DNA of 64,000 nt, from contig OZ243952.1 in NCBI GenBank assembly GCA_965214615.1, positions 124,001 to 188,000 on the forward strand, in the 5' to 3' direction. Source of the stretch: CBDAUN01 sp965214615 (GTDB taxonomy: Bacteria; Pseudomonadota; Gammaproteobacteria; Arenicellales; JAJDZL01). Of the stretch, positions 42,089-51,075 are shown one piece after another. Below the pieces are notes generated by a model. The model had not been told where the DNA came from. It worked only from the letters and a program-made list of their open reading frames with translations, and made no database searches. Each line of letters starts with the position of its first letter. Position 1 is the first letter of the stretch. Position numbers and translations under genes: made by a program.

Positions 42089-44242
42089 CTACTGACTGTA
42101 GTAATCATATCGCGAACGCATCCGCTGGGTGAACTGAATCGCCTCGTCATGAGAAATCTGATCTCCATGCTCGATGACAATTCGCAGGAAAAGCCCTTCT
42201 TCGCGGCTGGCTTTCAGCTGCTGCAGCACCGTGTCAATCCCCACGATTGTCGCGCTTGAGGTTCTCGGCGGCTCATTCGGGAGACTGTAATGGATTGTCG
42301 GCAGAATCGCACCCTGCGGCCTCGAATACCACAGCCTTACCTCGTATCTGCCGATCGGGCTGCGTTCAGGCCGGAGCATGATCTGGCTCTCTTCGAGCGT
42401 CACGATCTGATTGCGAAGACGCGATGCCTCGACGCCTCGCTCGCGCAGTGCTTCCTGCGCCTCCTGCAATCGCTGTTGATACGCCGTCCTGAGCTGCTCA
42501 AGTTCATTTTCGGATTCAGTTCGCGTCGAGCGCAGCGAGGCGTTTTCCGACTCCAGATTCGCGATCTGCGCGTTTTGCGCAAGAATCTGGCGCTCCAAGT
42601 CTTCGCGAACGCTGCCGGACTCCTCGGTCAAGGCGAGCAACGCCTGTATCTGCCGGTCCAGTTCGGCTCTCAGGGTTGCCAGCTCCACCCGTCTGTCTAC
42701 ATTCTGGCGCCTGAGCTGCTCAAGTTCCTGGCGTTGCGCCTCGCTGATGGCCTGCAGTTGCGCCGCCTTGATCTGCTGCGCTGTCTGCAGCTCCTCGCCC
42801 TGGCGGCTCGAGATCATCAGCGCGTCAATCGTGGTCTGGCGCTCGGAAACCATGGCTCTGAGCCGTTCGGCCTCAGTGCCGGCCGCATCCCGCTCGCGGG
42901 TGAGCTGCGCAATCTGTTCACGGTACTCGGCTTCACTTGCAGTGCGTCGGCTGATCTCGTCATCGCGGGTATGAATGGCGTCGATCAGGCTGCTGATCTG
43001 GTCTGCCTGACGATGTCTCGCATCTTCGGATTCACTCAGTTCGGCGACCCGGCTGTCAAGCGATGCATTCAGTTCGTCGACGCGGGCAAGCGCCTCGCGG
43101 TACGCGTCATCTGACTCGCTAAGACGGACCAATGCTTCTCCATGCGCCAATTCGAGGCTGGCCAGTTCGGCCTGCAGCTGTTCTGCTGCGGCCTGCGTCG
43201 ATTGCTCGCGCTTGGAAATATCGGCGATCTGAGTGCGCGAGCGCTCGGCGTCTGCGGTGAGCCGCGCGATGGTTCGAAGGCCCTCCTCATATTCCTGCCG
43301 CGACTGTTGCAGTTCAATGTTACGCTGCTCGTAGGCCTGGCGCAGTGTTTCAAGCTGCTCGCGCTGCTGCGCGATTGTGCCGGCACGGTCGCGGGCGGTT
43401 TCGGTCAGGCTCTCGATCTGCTCGCCCTGGGTGCCGCTCAGCAAGGCGAGTTGCTCCAGTTCGCCCTGGCTGGCGTCATATTCACTTCTCAGTTGCTCCA
43501 GTTGCTCCAGCTTGGCGCGATACGATTCGCTAAGGGCATCAATCTGCCGGCCTCTTTGCTCAATCGTTTCGGACTGTTGCGCCGAGTGCTGCGTCAGTGC
43601 CAGATTTTCATCGCGCGATGCCTGCAGCTCCTGGCTGCGCCTGTCCAGCAGCGATTCGACAACCTTCAAGTCCTGTTGCCGCTGATCCAGCTGAGCCTGG
43701 CGCTCGTCAAGCAGGCCCTGCATGTTCTGGGCCACTTCGTTCATCGAGGCGACCCGCTCGGTCAAGGCTGCGCGCTCCGCACGCAGTCGGTCCGCATCTT
43801 CGGTCAGCGTCGTGATGGATTCGCGCATTCCGCCGGCCTGATTCTCAAGCTGCGTCCGGACCTGCTGCAAGGTGCCGGTTTCCTGCTCGAGCAGACTGAT
43901 CCGCTGTCCCTGCTCTTCGGCGTTCGCTTCAAGTACATCGCGCTGACGCTGCGTCGCTTCAAGCAATGCGCTGATCTCATCGATTGTTGCGCTCAGCGTC
44001 TCAGCCTGCTGGCGCAGCTGCGCTGCGCTTTGTGTCGCAAGCGACTCTCCGGTGAGCGAATCCGTCAGCCTTTGGCCCAGTTCAATGTTCCGCGCCATCA
44101 GAATTACCGAAGCCATGAGAAACACCATCACGATGACCATCATGATGTCGGTAAACGAAGGCCAGATGCTTTCGTCCGAATGGCTGGCGTGGTTTGCGTG
44201 ATGGACTCTTAGGTCAACGAATCCACCGGTGTGCGTGCTCAT
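42089..44242 (-). CDS. MotB/ExbD-like membrane protein with giant coiled coil
   Basis: This is a 717-residue protein of unknown function. A His-rich N-terminal tail leads to one membrane helix (residues 30-50) containing Asp32 in SFTDIMMVIVMVFLM, the position and setting of the proton-carrying Asp of MotB, TolR and ExbD. Residues about 55-615 form a continuous Gln/Glu/Leu/Ala-rich coiled coil with heptads and no break. The last 100 residues (from RPERSPIGRYEVRLWYSR) look folded, but are neither OmpA-like nor otherwise known to me. ATGA overlaps with the MotA-like gene upstream couple their translation, so the two are likely partner subunits. It precedes mnmG by 27 bases. Confidence 0.75.
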   Translation of the reverse strand: MSTHTGGFVDLRVHHANHASHSDESIWPSFTDIMMVIVMVFLMASVILMARNIELGQRLTDSLTGESLATQSAAQLRQQAETLSATIDEISALLEATQRQRDVLEANAEEQGQRISLLEQETGTLQQVRTQLENQAGGMRESITTLTEDADRLRAERAALTERVASMNEVAQNMQGLLDERQAQLDQRQQDLKVVESLLDRRSQELQASRDENLALTQHSAQQSETIEQRGRQIDALSESYRAKLEQLEQLRSEYDASQGELEQLALLSGTQGEQIESLTETARDRAGTIAQQREQLETLRQAYEQRNIELQQSRQEYEEGLRTIARLTADAERSRTQIADISKREQSTQAAAEQLQAELASLELAHGEALVRLSESDDAYREALARVDELNASLDSRVAELSESEDARHRQADQISSLIDAIHTRDDEISRRTASEAEYREQIAQLTRERDAAGTEAERLRAMVSERQTTIDALMISSRQGEELQTAQQIKAAQLQAISEAQRQELEQLRRQNVDRRVELATLRAELDRQIQALLALTEESGSVREDLERQILAQNAQIANLESENASLRSTRTESENELEQLRTAYQQRLQEAQEALRERGVEASRLRNQIVTLEESQIMLRPERSPIGRYEVRLWYSRPQGAILPTIHYSLPNEPPRTSSATIVGIDTVLQQLKASREEGLFLRIVIEHGDQISHDEAIQFTQRMRSRYDYYSQ

Positions 44243-45168
44243 CGGTCTTCGGGATTGCGCAGTCTGAATCCGTCGCGAAGCAACTCACGGATGTCATCCA
44301 GCATCGCGGTGTTGCGGTTCATGATGTTTCCGATCTGCTCAAACATTTCGCTTTGTCGCGCGCTCATCGCATCAATAGTCCTGATCGTCTGATCGAAATG
44401 CGCCAGCGCTTCGGCTGTACGGACCAGCAGGTCGTTCAAGTTCTGCTCCGGCGAACGGGTGGCAACCTGATAGCGCGGAATCAGCATGGTTGCCGATACA
44501 TGTTCGATTCGCCCCAGAATGTGCGACTGCGTATCAAGCAGCTTCAGATAGAAATAGGCAAAGAAGAAATACGCCAGAATCGCCGTCATCGTGGTCGAAA
44601 GCGCGGTCGACATGCCATGAATCACAATATTCAGCCCGCCGATGCTCTCGGTTTCCTCGATCACTGACGATGCGCCCAGCAACGCAACCGTGAGCGATAC
44701 GATCGTGCCGAATACGCCAGTCAGGATCAGCACGTTGTTGACAAATTTCGGAAAACTCGTCCGGCTGGTCTCTTCAGCCAGCAGTGTGGCTGCAAGCGCG
44801 TTGTGGTTAATTTCCGTTCGCGCGCTGTAAAATTCGACAATCGTTCGGTAGCGTCTGCCTATGATGGAATTCGACGGCGTCGCCATAACCACATCGTCAT
44901 GCGACCCCTGGGGAAAAACCTTGGCGAACCGGTCCAGCACCGCTTCTTCGCCGTCATACATCACAAACAGCAGCACCAGCCGCCCCAGTCCGCCGAGAAA
45001 TAGCAGCAATATGGCTCCGTTGACAAACCATCCGACCTGAGTGACCTGGTTTCTGAAATACAAATCAATCAGATAGTCCTGCTGCCAGACTATGAGGGCA
45101 ATGCCTGCGAGCAGACAAATCAGCATACGAATCAATATCGAGACGGATTTTCCGGACGTGCGTTTCAT
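44239..45168 (-). CDS. MotA/TolQ/ExbB-like proton-channel subunit
   Basis: This is a 309-residue inner-membrane protein with four hydrophobic helices: residues 10-29, 47-70, 142-167 and 185-211. The last two carry the family look, GVFGTIVSLTVALLG and GMSTALSTTMTAILAY, corresponding to the pore helices of MotA, TolQ and ExbB. A cytoplasmic loop of about 70 residues lies between helices 2 and 3, and a helical C-terminal tail (residues 215-309) follows. The gene overlaps the downstream MotB-like gene by four bases. Its role is unknown; a PMF-driven two-subunit machine is inferred. Confidence 0.78.
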   Translation of the reverse strand: MKRTSGKSVSILIRMLICLLAGIALIVWQQDYLIDLYFRNQVTQVGWFVNGAILLLFLGGLGRLVLLFVMYDGEEAVLDRFAKVFPQGSHDDVVMATPSNSIIGRRYRTIVEFYSARTEINHNALAATLLAEETSRTSFPKFVNNVLILTGVFGTIVSLTVALLGASSVIEETESIGGLNIVIHGMSTALSTTMTAILAYFFFAYFYLKLLDTQSHILGRIEHVSATMLIPRYQVATRSPEQNLNDLLVRTAEALAHFDQTIRTIDAMSARQSEMFEQIGNIMNRNTAMLDDIRELLRDGFRLRNPEDR

Positions 45169-45247
45169 TGTCTGCTTCTCGCTGAGTGGGCCGTGACACT
45201 GCCCCTATTAGTTTAACTTCAACATTGCCGACGGATTGCACTGATTG

Positions 45248-46645
45248 CTATTTTCCAATGCAGAAACTGGAAAATATCTCGCCAAGCAAATCCTCGGCAG
45301 TGACCTGCCCGGTTACCGACCCCATCGCCTGATGCGCTGCACGCAAGTCTTCGGCGGCGAGTTCGCCCGCCATCATCCCGTGCAGCGCCAGTCTTGCCGC
45401 GTCCGCGTGAGACAGCGCTGCGCCGATTGCGTCGAGATGACGGCGTCGCGCAAGAAATACCCCTTCGTCACCGAAATCGCCGCCTGAAAGAGTCGCGATT
45501 GCCTGACGCAGTTCATCAAACCCATCTCCTTTCTTTGCAGAAACAAATACTTGTTGATGCTCTACGCGATTCAGGCAGGACCCGCCGCCCTCGGTCAGAT
45601 CAATCTTGTTGCGCACCACGATCACCTTTTCGCCGGACAGCGAATCCAGATTGCGCAGATCCTGCACGTCGAAACCCTTGGCCTCATCAACCACATAGAC
45701 AATTAAATCCGCGCCGCGCACCGCGTCCCATGCCCGCTTGACACCCTCCGATTCAATCGGATCCGAAGTGATACGCATTCCGGCCGTGTCGGTCATAATA
45801 ACCTCTATGCCATTGATATTAATGGATATTTCGACCGTATCACGAGTCGTTCCCGGTTCCGGTGCCACAATCGCGCGCTCTAGGCCGGCGAATCGGTTCA
45901 GCACGCTGGACTTGCCTGCATTCGGCTGTCCGGCGATTGCAACCGTGATTCCCTCTTGCAGCAGCACCCCGCGGCCGGCCTGGCAATGCAGATCGGCCAG
46001 GGCATCGCAGACCGCATCCGCCGACTTGAGCAACTGCTCATCGGCGAGCAGGTCGATTTCTTCTTCCGGAAAGTCGATTGCCGCCTCGATATAGACCCGA
46101 AGCCGCAGCAATTCATCGCCTATATCATTGATCTGCTGTGAAAAATCACCGCTAAGCGAACGCATCGCAGAACGCGCCGCCGCTTCCGTAGAGCTGTTGA
46201 TCAAGTCGGCAACAGCTTCCGCCTGCGCCAGATCCAGCTTGCCGTTTTCGAATGCCCTGCGGGTGTATTCGCCCGGCTCGGCCAGCCTCGCTCCGAGTCC
46301 GACGATCGCTTCAAGCACGATGCCAAGCGCCGCCGGCGATCCGTGGCACTGGAATTCACACACATCCTCGCCCGTATACGAGCGAGGCGCCCGATACAGC
46401 ACCACAATCCCCTGGTCAACGACGCGCCCTTGCAGATCGTACAGCTTTCGCAGCAAGGGGCGGGCGGGGGCCAGCGGCCCGGCGGCTATGCGGCGGCCAA
46501 TCTGCTCGGCCTGCGGACCCGAAACCCGAATCACGCCAATCCCGCCTCTGCCAGGCGGCGTCGCGACAGCGGCTATGGTCTGAGCGCCTTGCCCGGCAGG
46601 GTGCGAAATGCCTACGAGGGCATCAGTTTTCGCGTGATATACCAC
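45248..46645 (-). CDS. mnmE: tRNA modification GTPase MnmE
   Basis: This GTPase forms the cmnm5U34 tRNA modification with MnmG. It has an N-terminal folate-binding domain (TIAAVATPPGRGGIGVIRVSG), G1 GQPNAGKSS, DTAG in TDTAGMRI, NKID, and the invariant C-terminal cysteine in FSSFCIGK. The only usable start is a GTG at 46645, 34 bases inside yidC, giving a longer than usual N-terminal tail. The 465 residues are near the family size. It lies upstream of the MotA-like gene. Confidence 0.96.
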   Translation of the reverse strand: MVYHAKTDALVGISHPAGQGAQTIAAVATPPGRGGIGVIRVSGPQAEQIGRRIAAGPLAPARPLLRKLYDLQGRVVDQGIVVLYRAPRSYTGEDVCEFQCHGSPAALGIVLEAIVGLGARLAEPGEYTRRAFENGKLDLAQAEAVADLINSSTEAAARSAMRSLSGDFSQQINDIGDELLRLRVYIEAAIDFPEEEIDLLADEQLLKSADAVCDALADLHCQAGRGVLLQEGITVAIAGQPNAGKSSVLNRFAGLERAIVAPEPGTTRDTVEISININGIEVIMTDTAGMRITSDPIESEGVKRAWDAVRGADLIVYVVDEAKGFDVQDLRNLDSLSGEKVIVVRNKIDLTEGGGSCLNRVEHQQVFVSAKKGDGFDELRQAIATLSGGDFGDEGVFLARRRHLDAIGAALSHADAARLALHGMMAGELAAEDLRAAHQAMGSVTGQVTAEDLLGEIFSSFCIGK

Positions 46646-48321
46646 TGCTGTGCAATCGACAGTACGTTATTGACCAGCCAGTACAGTACGAGGCCGGACG
46701 GAAACCACAGAAAAAATACGGTAAACACGATGGGCAGGCTCATCATGATGTTTTTTTGCATCGCATCGAGCGGCGTCGGATTCAGCAACTGCTGGGCAAA
46801 CATCGATGCGCCCATCAGAAGCGGAAGCACGTAGTACGGATCCTTCAGCGACAGATCGTCGAGCCACAGGATGAACGGAGCCTGACGCAGCTCGACACTT
46901 TCGAGCAGCACCCAGTACAGGGCTATAAACACCGGAATCTGAATCAGAATCGGCAGACACCCGCCCAAGGGGTTGATTTTCTCCTTCTTGTAGATGGACA
47001 TCATTTCCTGATTGAGCTTCTGCTTGTCGTCTCCGTAGCGATCTTTCAGCGTCTTCAGACGCGGCTGAAGCGTCTTCATCCTGGCCATCGACTTGTAACT
47101 CGCCGCCGATAGCGGATAGAACAGGATCTTGACCAGCAATGTCAGCAGAATGATCGACCAGCCCCAATTGCCGACGACGTCGTATATATTGCGCAGCACC
47201 CAGAAAAGCGGTGAAGAAACCGGCGTCAGCCATCCGTAGTCCACCGACAGAATCAAGCCTTCGGCGGGATCCTTGATCCGGCTCTGATCCTTCGGGCCGA
47301 CGTAGAGCCGCGAGCTCAGCACGCCTGTGGCGCCCGCCGCAATCCGGGTCGGCGTCAAGGTCACGTAGCCGGCCTGATAGCGGGGCTGCAGCGTGCCTTC
47401 GCCAAGTGACCGCGTATACAGGCGGTAGGGGGCGTTGTGCTCAGGCAGCCAGGCACTGACAAAATAGTGCTGCAGCATGGCCACCCAGCCGGATGCCGCC
47501 TCCCGGGAAAGATTCTCATCGCGAATCTCGCCGTAGTCAATCTTCTGATATTTCTCTTCCGGAGTATAGATCGCCGCGCCGCGGTAGCTCGGTAGGGCGC
47601 GGAAAAACAGGAACCCCTCGCTGTCGGGCACGTATTCGGTACTGAGGAACTGGCCGTACATGTAGCCCTGCCAGTCCTGCACGCTGGAATTTACAACCTC
47701 GTAGTCGACATCAATCAGATAGCTGTCACGGTAGAAGGTGTAGATCTTTGTGTACCGCACCCCGTCTTCGGAACTCCATGTCAGAGGCACGCGCAGCGAT
47801 TCACTCGCATCGTCCAGGGTGTAAGAGGCCGCCGGGGAAGAAAACAGCGTCTTGTGGTTCGGATAGTCATCGCCTCCAACCAGTCCGGACTGGGCCACAA
47901 TGATGTCGGGGCCGGTGTCCTTGAGTAGCCGGAACGGCTCATCAGGATCATCGATTGTCACCGGATACGCGCGCAGCCTCCCATCGCGCAACTCGCCGCC
48001 GTAGGTGTCGATCTCGATCTGCAGCAGGTCGGTCACCACCTTGATTCGAGAGCCTGTCTCCAGCGCCGAGGACTCTGCAGCCTGAGGTACTGCGGCAGCA
48101 GGCGCCGCCGCATCTATCGACGGAACCTGCGGCGTCTCGCCGCCGGCGCCCGGAACCGGTGCCGGCGCCTGCGGAGTCGACGGGATATCCTGCTGCGTCA
48201 GGCCAGCCGCATTCTGCTGCATCGCAGCGCGCTTGCCGTCATCGTATTCCACCCACGCCTGCCAGATCAGCAGCAGCAGCAAACCCAGCGCAATAGCGAG
48301 CGCAGCTCTTTGAAAATCCAT
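46612..48321 (-). CDS. yidC: Membrane protein insertase YidC
   Basis: This inserts and folds inner-membrane proteins with or without Sec. The 569 residues include a first helix (ALAIALGLLLLLIWQAW), a large periplasmic domain with a Pro/Ala-rich linker (residues about 45-85), and the conserved five-helix core with WGWSIILLTLLVKILFYPLS and a hydrophilic groove. It ends with the basic ITRKLMPS. It is part of the conserved rpmH-rnpA-yidD-yidC-mnmE cluster and overlaps mnmE by 34 bases. Confidence 0.97.
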   Translation of the reverse strand: MDFQRAALAIALGLLLLLIWQAWVEYDDGKRAAMQQNAAGLTQQDIPSTPQAPAPVPGAGGETPQVPSIDAAAPAAAVPQAAESSALETGSRIKVVTDLLQIEIDTYGGELRDGRLRAYPVTIDDPDEPFRLLKDTGPDIIVAQSGLVGGDDYPNHKTLFSSPAASYTLDDASESLRVPLTWSSEDGVRYTKIYTFYRDSYLIDVDYEVVNSSVQDWQGYMYGQFLSTEYVPDSEGFLFFRALPSYRGAAIYTPEEKYQKIDYGEIRDENLSREAASGWVAMLQHYFVSAWLPEHNAPYRLYTRSLGEGTLQPRYQAGYVTLTPTRIAAGATGVLSSRLYVGPKDQSRIKDPAEGLILSVDYGWLTPVSSPLFWVLRNIYDVVGNWGWSIILLTLLVKILFYPLSAASYKSMARMKTLQPRLKTLKDRYGDDKQKLNQEMMSIYKKEKINPLGGCLPILIQIPVFIALYWVLLESVELRQAPFILWLDDLSLKDPYYVLPLLMGASMFAQQLLNPTPLDAMQKNIMMSLPIVFTVFFLWFPSGLVLYWLVNNVLSIAQQWYITRKLMPS

Positions 48322-48330
48322 CTTCGAGCG

Positions 48331-48549
48331 CTACCGGTCGCCAGGTACAGGATCGAACCCGCCCGGGTGCCACGGATGGCATCTGGCGATTCTCGAAATC
48401 GCAAGCCACGTGCCGCGCCAGGGTCCATGAAGCTCAATTGCGCGTACCGCGTAGCTTGAGCAACTCGGATGAAATCGGCAGCTAGGACCCAGTATCGGGC
48501 TGATCGCATACTGATAGGCGCGAATCAGAAATATTAGCGGTTTTCGCAT
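48331..48549 (-). CDS. yidD: Membrane protein insertion efficiency factor YidD
   Basis: This is a small (72-residue) peripheral membrane protein with the UPF0161 motif PLIFLIRAYQYAISPILGPS, CRFHPSCSSYA and CHPWHPGGFDPVP. I chose ATG at 48549, which overlaps the end of rnpA by 16 bases; the open frame further upstream lies wholly in rnpA. It ends nine bases before yidC, as usual in the cluster. Confidence 0.94.
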   Translation of the reverse strand: MRKPLIFLIRAYQYAISPILGPSCRFHPSCSSYAVRAIELHGPWRGTWLAISRIARCHPWHPGGFDPVPGDR

Positions 48550-48917
48550 AATTCGACGGTTTGCTGATATAGATTGTCCAAACTTGCGCGCAATGCGGCA
48601 TTGGTGGCGCATTCACCGGCCTTTTGCGCAATCACCACCAACTCGCATCCCGAAAGCCGATGCTGGTGAATTCTGAAATGTTCCCTGACTTGTCGCTTGA
48701 TGCGGTTGCGGACTACGGCGCGTCTTGACACGCGGCGCGATACGACAATCCCGATCTTCGCCGCCATATTATCGCCCACCAGCCGCACATGCATACGAAA
48801 ATGACGATCCGATATTCGCCTGCAACGGCGAAAAACCGTCCGATAATCGTCGGCGCTGCGCAGTCGAACGGATCTTGGAAACGAATATGCGGAGCGCGAT
48901 TCAGGCGCTTTACGCAC
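48534..48917 (-). CDS. rnpA: Ribonuclease P protein component RnpA
   Basis: This protein helps the RNase P RNA mature the 5' ends of tRNAs. It has the basic RNR signature VVRNRIKRQVREHFR and FPRSVRLRSADDYRTVF. The 127-residue frame starts at GTG 48917, overlapping the last codons of rpmH by eight bases, as often seen in this operon. Confidence 0.94.
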   Translation of the reverse strand: MRKAPESRSAYSFPRSVRLRSADDYRTVFRRCRRISDRHFRMHVRLVGDNMAAKIGIVVSRRVSRRAVVRNRIKRQVREHFRIHQHRLSGCELVVIAQKAGECATNAALRASLDNLYQQTVELCENR

Positions 48918-49044
48918 TCAGTCGTGCGCGACCCTTCGCCCTTCGTGCGTTGATGACCGCGCGGCCGCCTCGGGTGCGCATCCGCGCCCGGAAGCCGTGC
49001 TGGCGCTTGCGCTTTAAATTACTCGGTTGAAAAGTGCGTTTCAT
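48910..49044 (-). CDS. rpmH: 50S ribosomal protein L34
   Basis: This is a 44-residue basic protein of the large subunit. It begins MKRTFQPSNLKRKRQHGF and ends RAKGRARLSA, with the canonical GRAVINARRAKGR core. It is the first gene of the minus-strand cluster and is divergent from dnaA, the classic bacterial origin arrangement. Confidence 0.98.
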   Translation of the reverse strand: MKRTFQPSNLKRKRQHGFRARMRTRGGRAVINARRAKGRARLSA

Positions 49045-49421
49045 AATTGCCTCGTCAATCGGCCTGTCAAAAGCCGTGCTTGCTGCGAATGCGTGATAAA
49101 TTCAAGTTTTCCGCGGAATTTTCCGCGCCGCGGCGCTGCGGACGTTCAATAGGACACCGCAAGGCGCAAAATTATAACAAAATCGAATTTGCGAATTTTC
49201 CGCGAAACAGCGGCCGCACCGATTTTCACCCGCCCGAGAACCTTCGCCTGGAGGCTGGGAGGCAGACTTTGGGAAATTTTTTTCATCTGTCTCTTTACAA
49301 AAGTGCGAGAATGGTTCAAACTATCGGTTCCAATGCAGCTTGCAGATCCGCACCCGTGCAAGCGTGTCATTTTGATTCAGGCGATCGAATTTTTTCGCTA
49401 AATAAATTGAATAATAAAACG
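49045..49421. promoter_or_regulatory. rpmH-dnaA divergent intergenic region
   Basis: This 377-base spacer should hold divergent promoters. TATAAT on the minus strand (49176-49171) could be the rpmH -10, without a good -35. AT-rich sequence lies at 49165-49200 and 49270-49320 and just before dnaA (49385-49420). I found no perfect DnaA box (TTATNCACA) here, so the origin is more likely on the other side of dnaA. Confidence 0.45.
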
Positions 49422-50750
49422 ATGTGGCAACGTATCCTCGATCGATTAGAAGCCAAGGTTGAAGCCAGCGAATTCCACCGCTGGATCCGTCCGCTTAAAG
49501 GGACATATTCGGATGGCTCGCTTCACCTGTCGGCACCCAACAGGTACGTATTCGAGGAAATTCAAAGCCGATTGATCGACCAGATTTCCGAAACGGCGCA
49601 GTCGGTCTGCGGACAGAATATCGAAATTCAACTGACAATTTCAGTAAGTCGCGATTCCAAGACCCCCTCCAAGCCGATACAGCCGAAGCCCAAGACATCC
49701 TCGAAACTTCCCTTCGGCCTTGGCCACCTGAATCCGTCATTCACGTTTGGAGACTATGTGATCGGCGACTCGAACCGGTTTGCCTGCGCCGCGGCCGAAG
49801 CAGTGAGCGAAAATCCAGGCGCAAGACATTCCAATCCGCTGTTCATCTACGGCAATGTCGGAATCGGCAAGACCCACCTGATGCAGGCGGTAGGCCATAA
49901 GATCCAAGACAGCGACAGTTCAGCCAAAGTCGGCTATGTGCAGGCATCCAGCTATGTGGAAAGCCTGCTGCGCCAGTTTCGCAAGAAAAATTCCGATGCC
50001 GTTGAGCAATTCAAGACAACCTACCGCTCGCTTGATGTGCTGCTGGTCGATGATGTGCACCTTTTTGCGGGCGCGACCGCATCGCAGAACGAATTTTTCA
50101 ACACCTTCAACCAGTTTCTGGAGCTGAACAAGCAGATCATCATCACCTGCAACCAGTACTACCGGGAACTGGACCAGGTCGAACACGGACTGAAATCGCG
50201 ATTCGGCCAAGGCATAGCGGCACCGGTCAATGAACCGGAATTCGAACATCGGGTCAATATCCTAATGTCCAAGGCGGAAAAGCTCGGGATCGAGCTTGAA
50301 GACGAGGTCGCCTACTTCATTGCCGAAAAGGTCAAGCCGGATGTCCGCGAACTCGAAGGCGCTCTCAATCAACTGATTGCACACCACCGCTTTCTCGGCC
50401 ATCCGATCACGATCGATATGACCAAGCGGGTATTGCGGGACATGCTGCGATACAACTCAAGGCCGCTGGAGCTGGAACAGATCGTGCAGACAACTGCCAA
50501 TTTCTACGGCGTGCGCGCCGAAGACGTGCGCGGCAAGTCACGCAAGGCGAATCTGGTGCGTGCGCGCCACATGGCAATGATGCTGTCACGCGATCTGACC
50601 ACCAAGAGCCTGCCCGCAATCAGCAAATTTTTCGCCAACCGGAATCATACTTCGGTAATCTACGCCTGCGAAAGCATCAACAAGCTTCTCGACATCGACA
50701 TCAAGACCGCCAACGAATACACCACGCTGAAAAAGACTCTGAATTACTGA
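49422..50750 (+). CDS. dnaA: Chromosomal replication initiator DnaA
   Basis: This AAA+ initiator binds DnaA boxes and melts oriC. It has domain I (MWQRILDRLEAKVEASEFHRW), a variable linker, AAA+ core with Walker A GNVGIGKTH and Walker B LLVDDVHLF, and the C-terminal DNA-binding motif VRARHMAMMLSRDLT with ISKFFANRNHTSVIYA. The ATG at 49422 gives 442 residues; the frame is open for 375 bases upstream but that part is unlike DnaA. It is divergent from rpmH and followed by dnaN. Confidence 0.97.
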   Translation: MWQRILDRLEAKVEASEFHRWIRPLKGTYSDGSLHLSAPNRYVFEEIQSRLIDQISETAQSVCGQNIEIQLTISVSRDSKTPSKPIQPKPKTSSKLPFGLGHLNPSFTFGDYVIGDSNRFACAAAEAVSENPGARHSNPLFIYGNVGIGKTHLMQAVGHKIQDSDSSAKVGYVQASSYVESLLRQFRKKNSDAVEQFKTTYRSLDVLLVDDVHLFAGATASQNEFFNTFNQFLELNKQIIITCNQYYRELDQVEHGLKSRFGQGIAAPVNEPEFEHRVNILMSKAEKLGIELEDEVAYFIAEKVKPDVRELEGALNQLIAHHRFLGHPITIDMTKRVLRDMLRYNSRPLELEQIVQTTANFYGVRAEDVRGKSRKANLVRARHMAMMLSRDLTTKSLPAISKFFANRNHTSVIYACESINKLLDIDIKTANEYTTLKKTLNY

Positions 50751-51075
50751 GTCGGCAGCTGCTTATTCATCCGGCGCCTTGCGTCTTTCAATGTCATCCT
50801 CGAACGAGTTTTTTCTGCGCAACCGGTCCGCGGGCGCGCCGTGCAAATGCGCACAATTCCTGTCAGTCAATCAGTGTATAATTCGGGTGTTTCGTATGTG
50901 TAACTTTCAGCCTAAGTTCCAAAGCATGCGGTTATTCACAGGAATTCACTTTCGGTCTGCCTTTTTCACACATCCATTCGTTTACATAGGAATATGTTTT
51001 AAAAAGGCTTTTTAGACATATTGCATGTTCCTACAGGCCCTATAACAACAGTACTATATTTATCACTTGCTTGTT
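50751..51075. other. dnaA-dnaN spacer, probable oriC
   Basis: This 325-base spacer contains a perfect DnaA box TTATTCACA (50932-50940), near-matches TTATACACT (50881-50873 on the minus strand) and TTTTTCACA (50962-50970), and AT-rich stretches at 50995-51070 that could unwind. The setting between dnaA and dnaN is a standard oriC location. No GATC cluster is evident. Promoters of dnaN must also lie here. Confidence 0.5.

Noticed and set aside
43000..44200. Long open frames opposite the coiled-coil gene
   Set aside because: They arise from the biased codon use of the Gln/Glu/Leu-rich coil on the other strand and show no protein-like features of their own.
42089..45168. Zorya-type defence system
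   Set aside because: The MotA/MotB theme is shared, but ZorC/ZorD or ZorE partners are absent, the coiled coil is on the other subunit and no peptidoglycan-binding domain is seen.
49045..49421. oriC between rpmH and dnaA
   Set aside because: No match to the DnaA box consensus was found there, while the dnaA-dnaN spacer has a perfect one.
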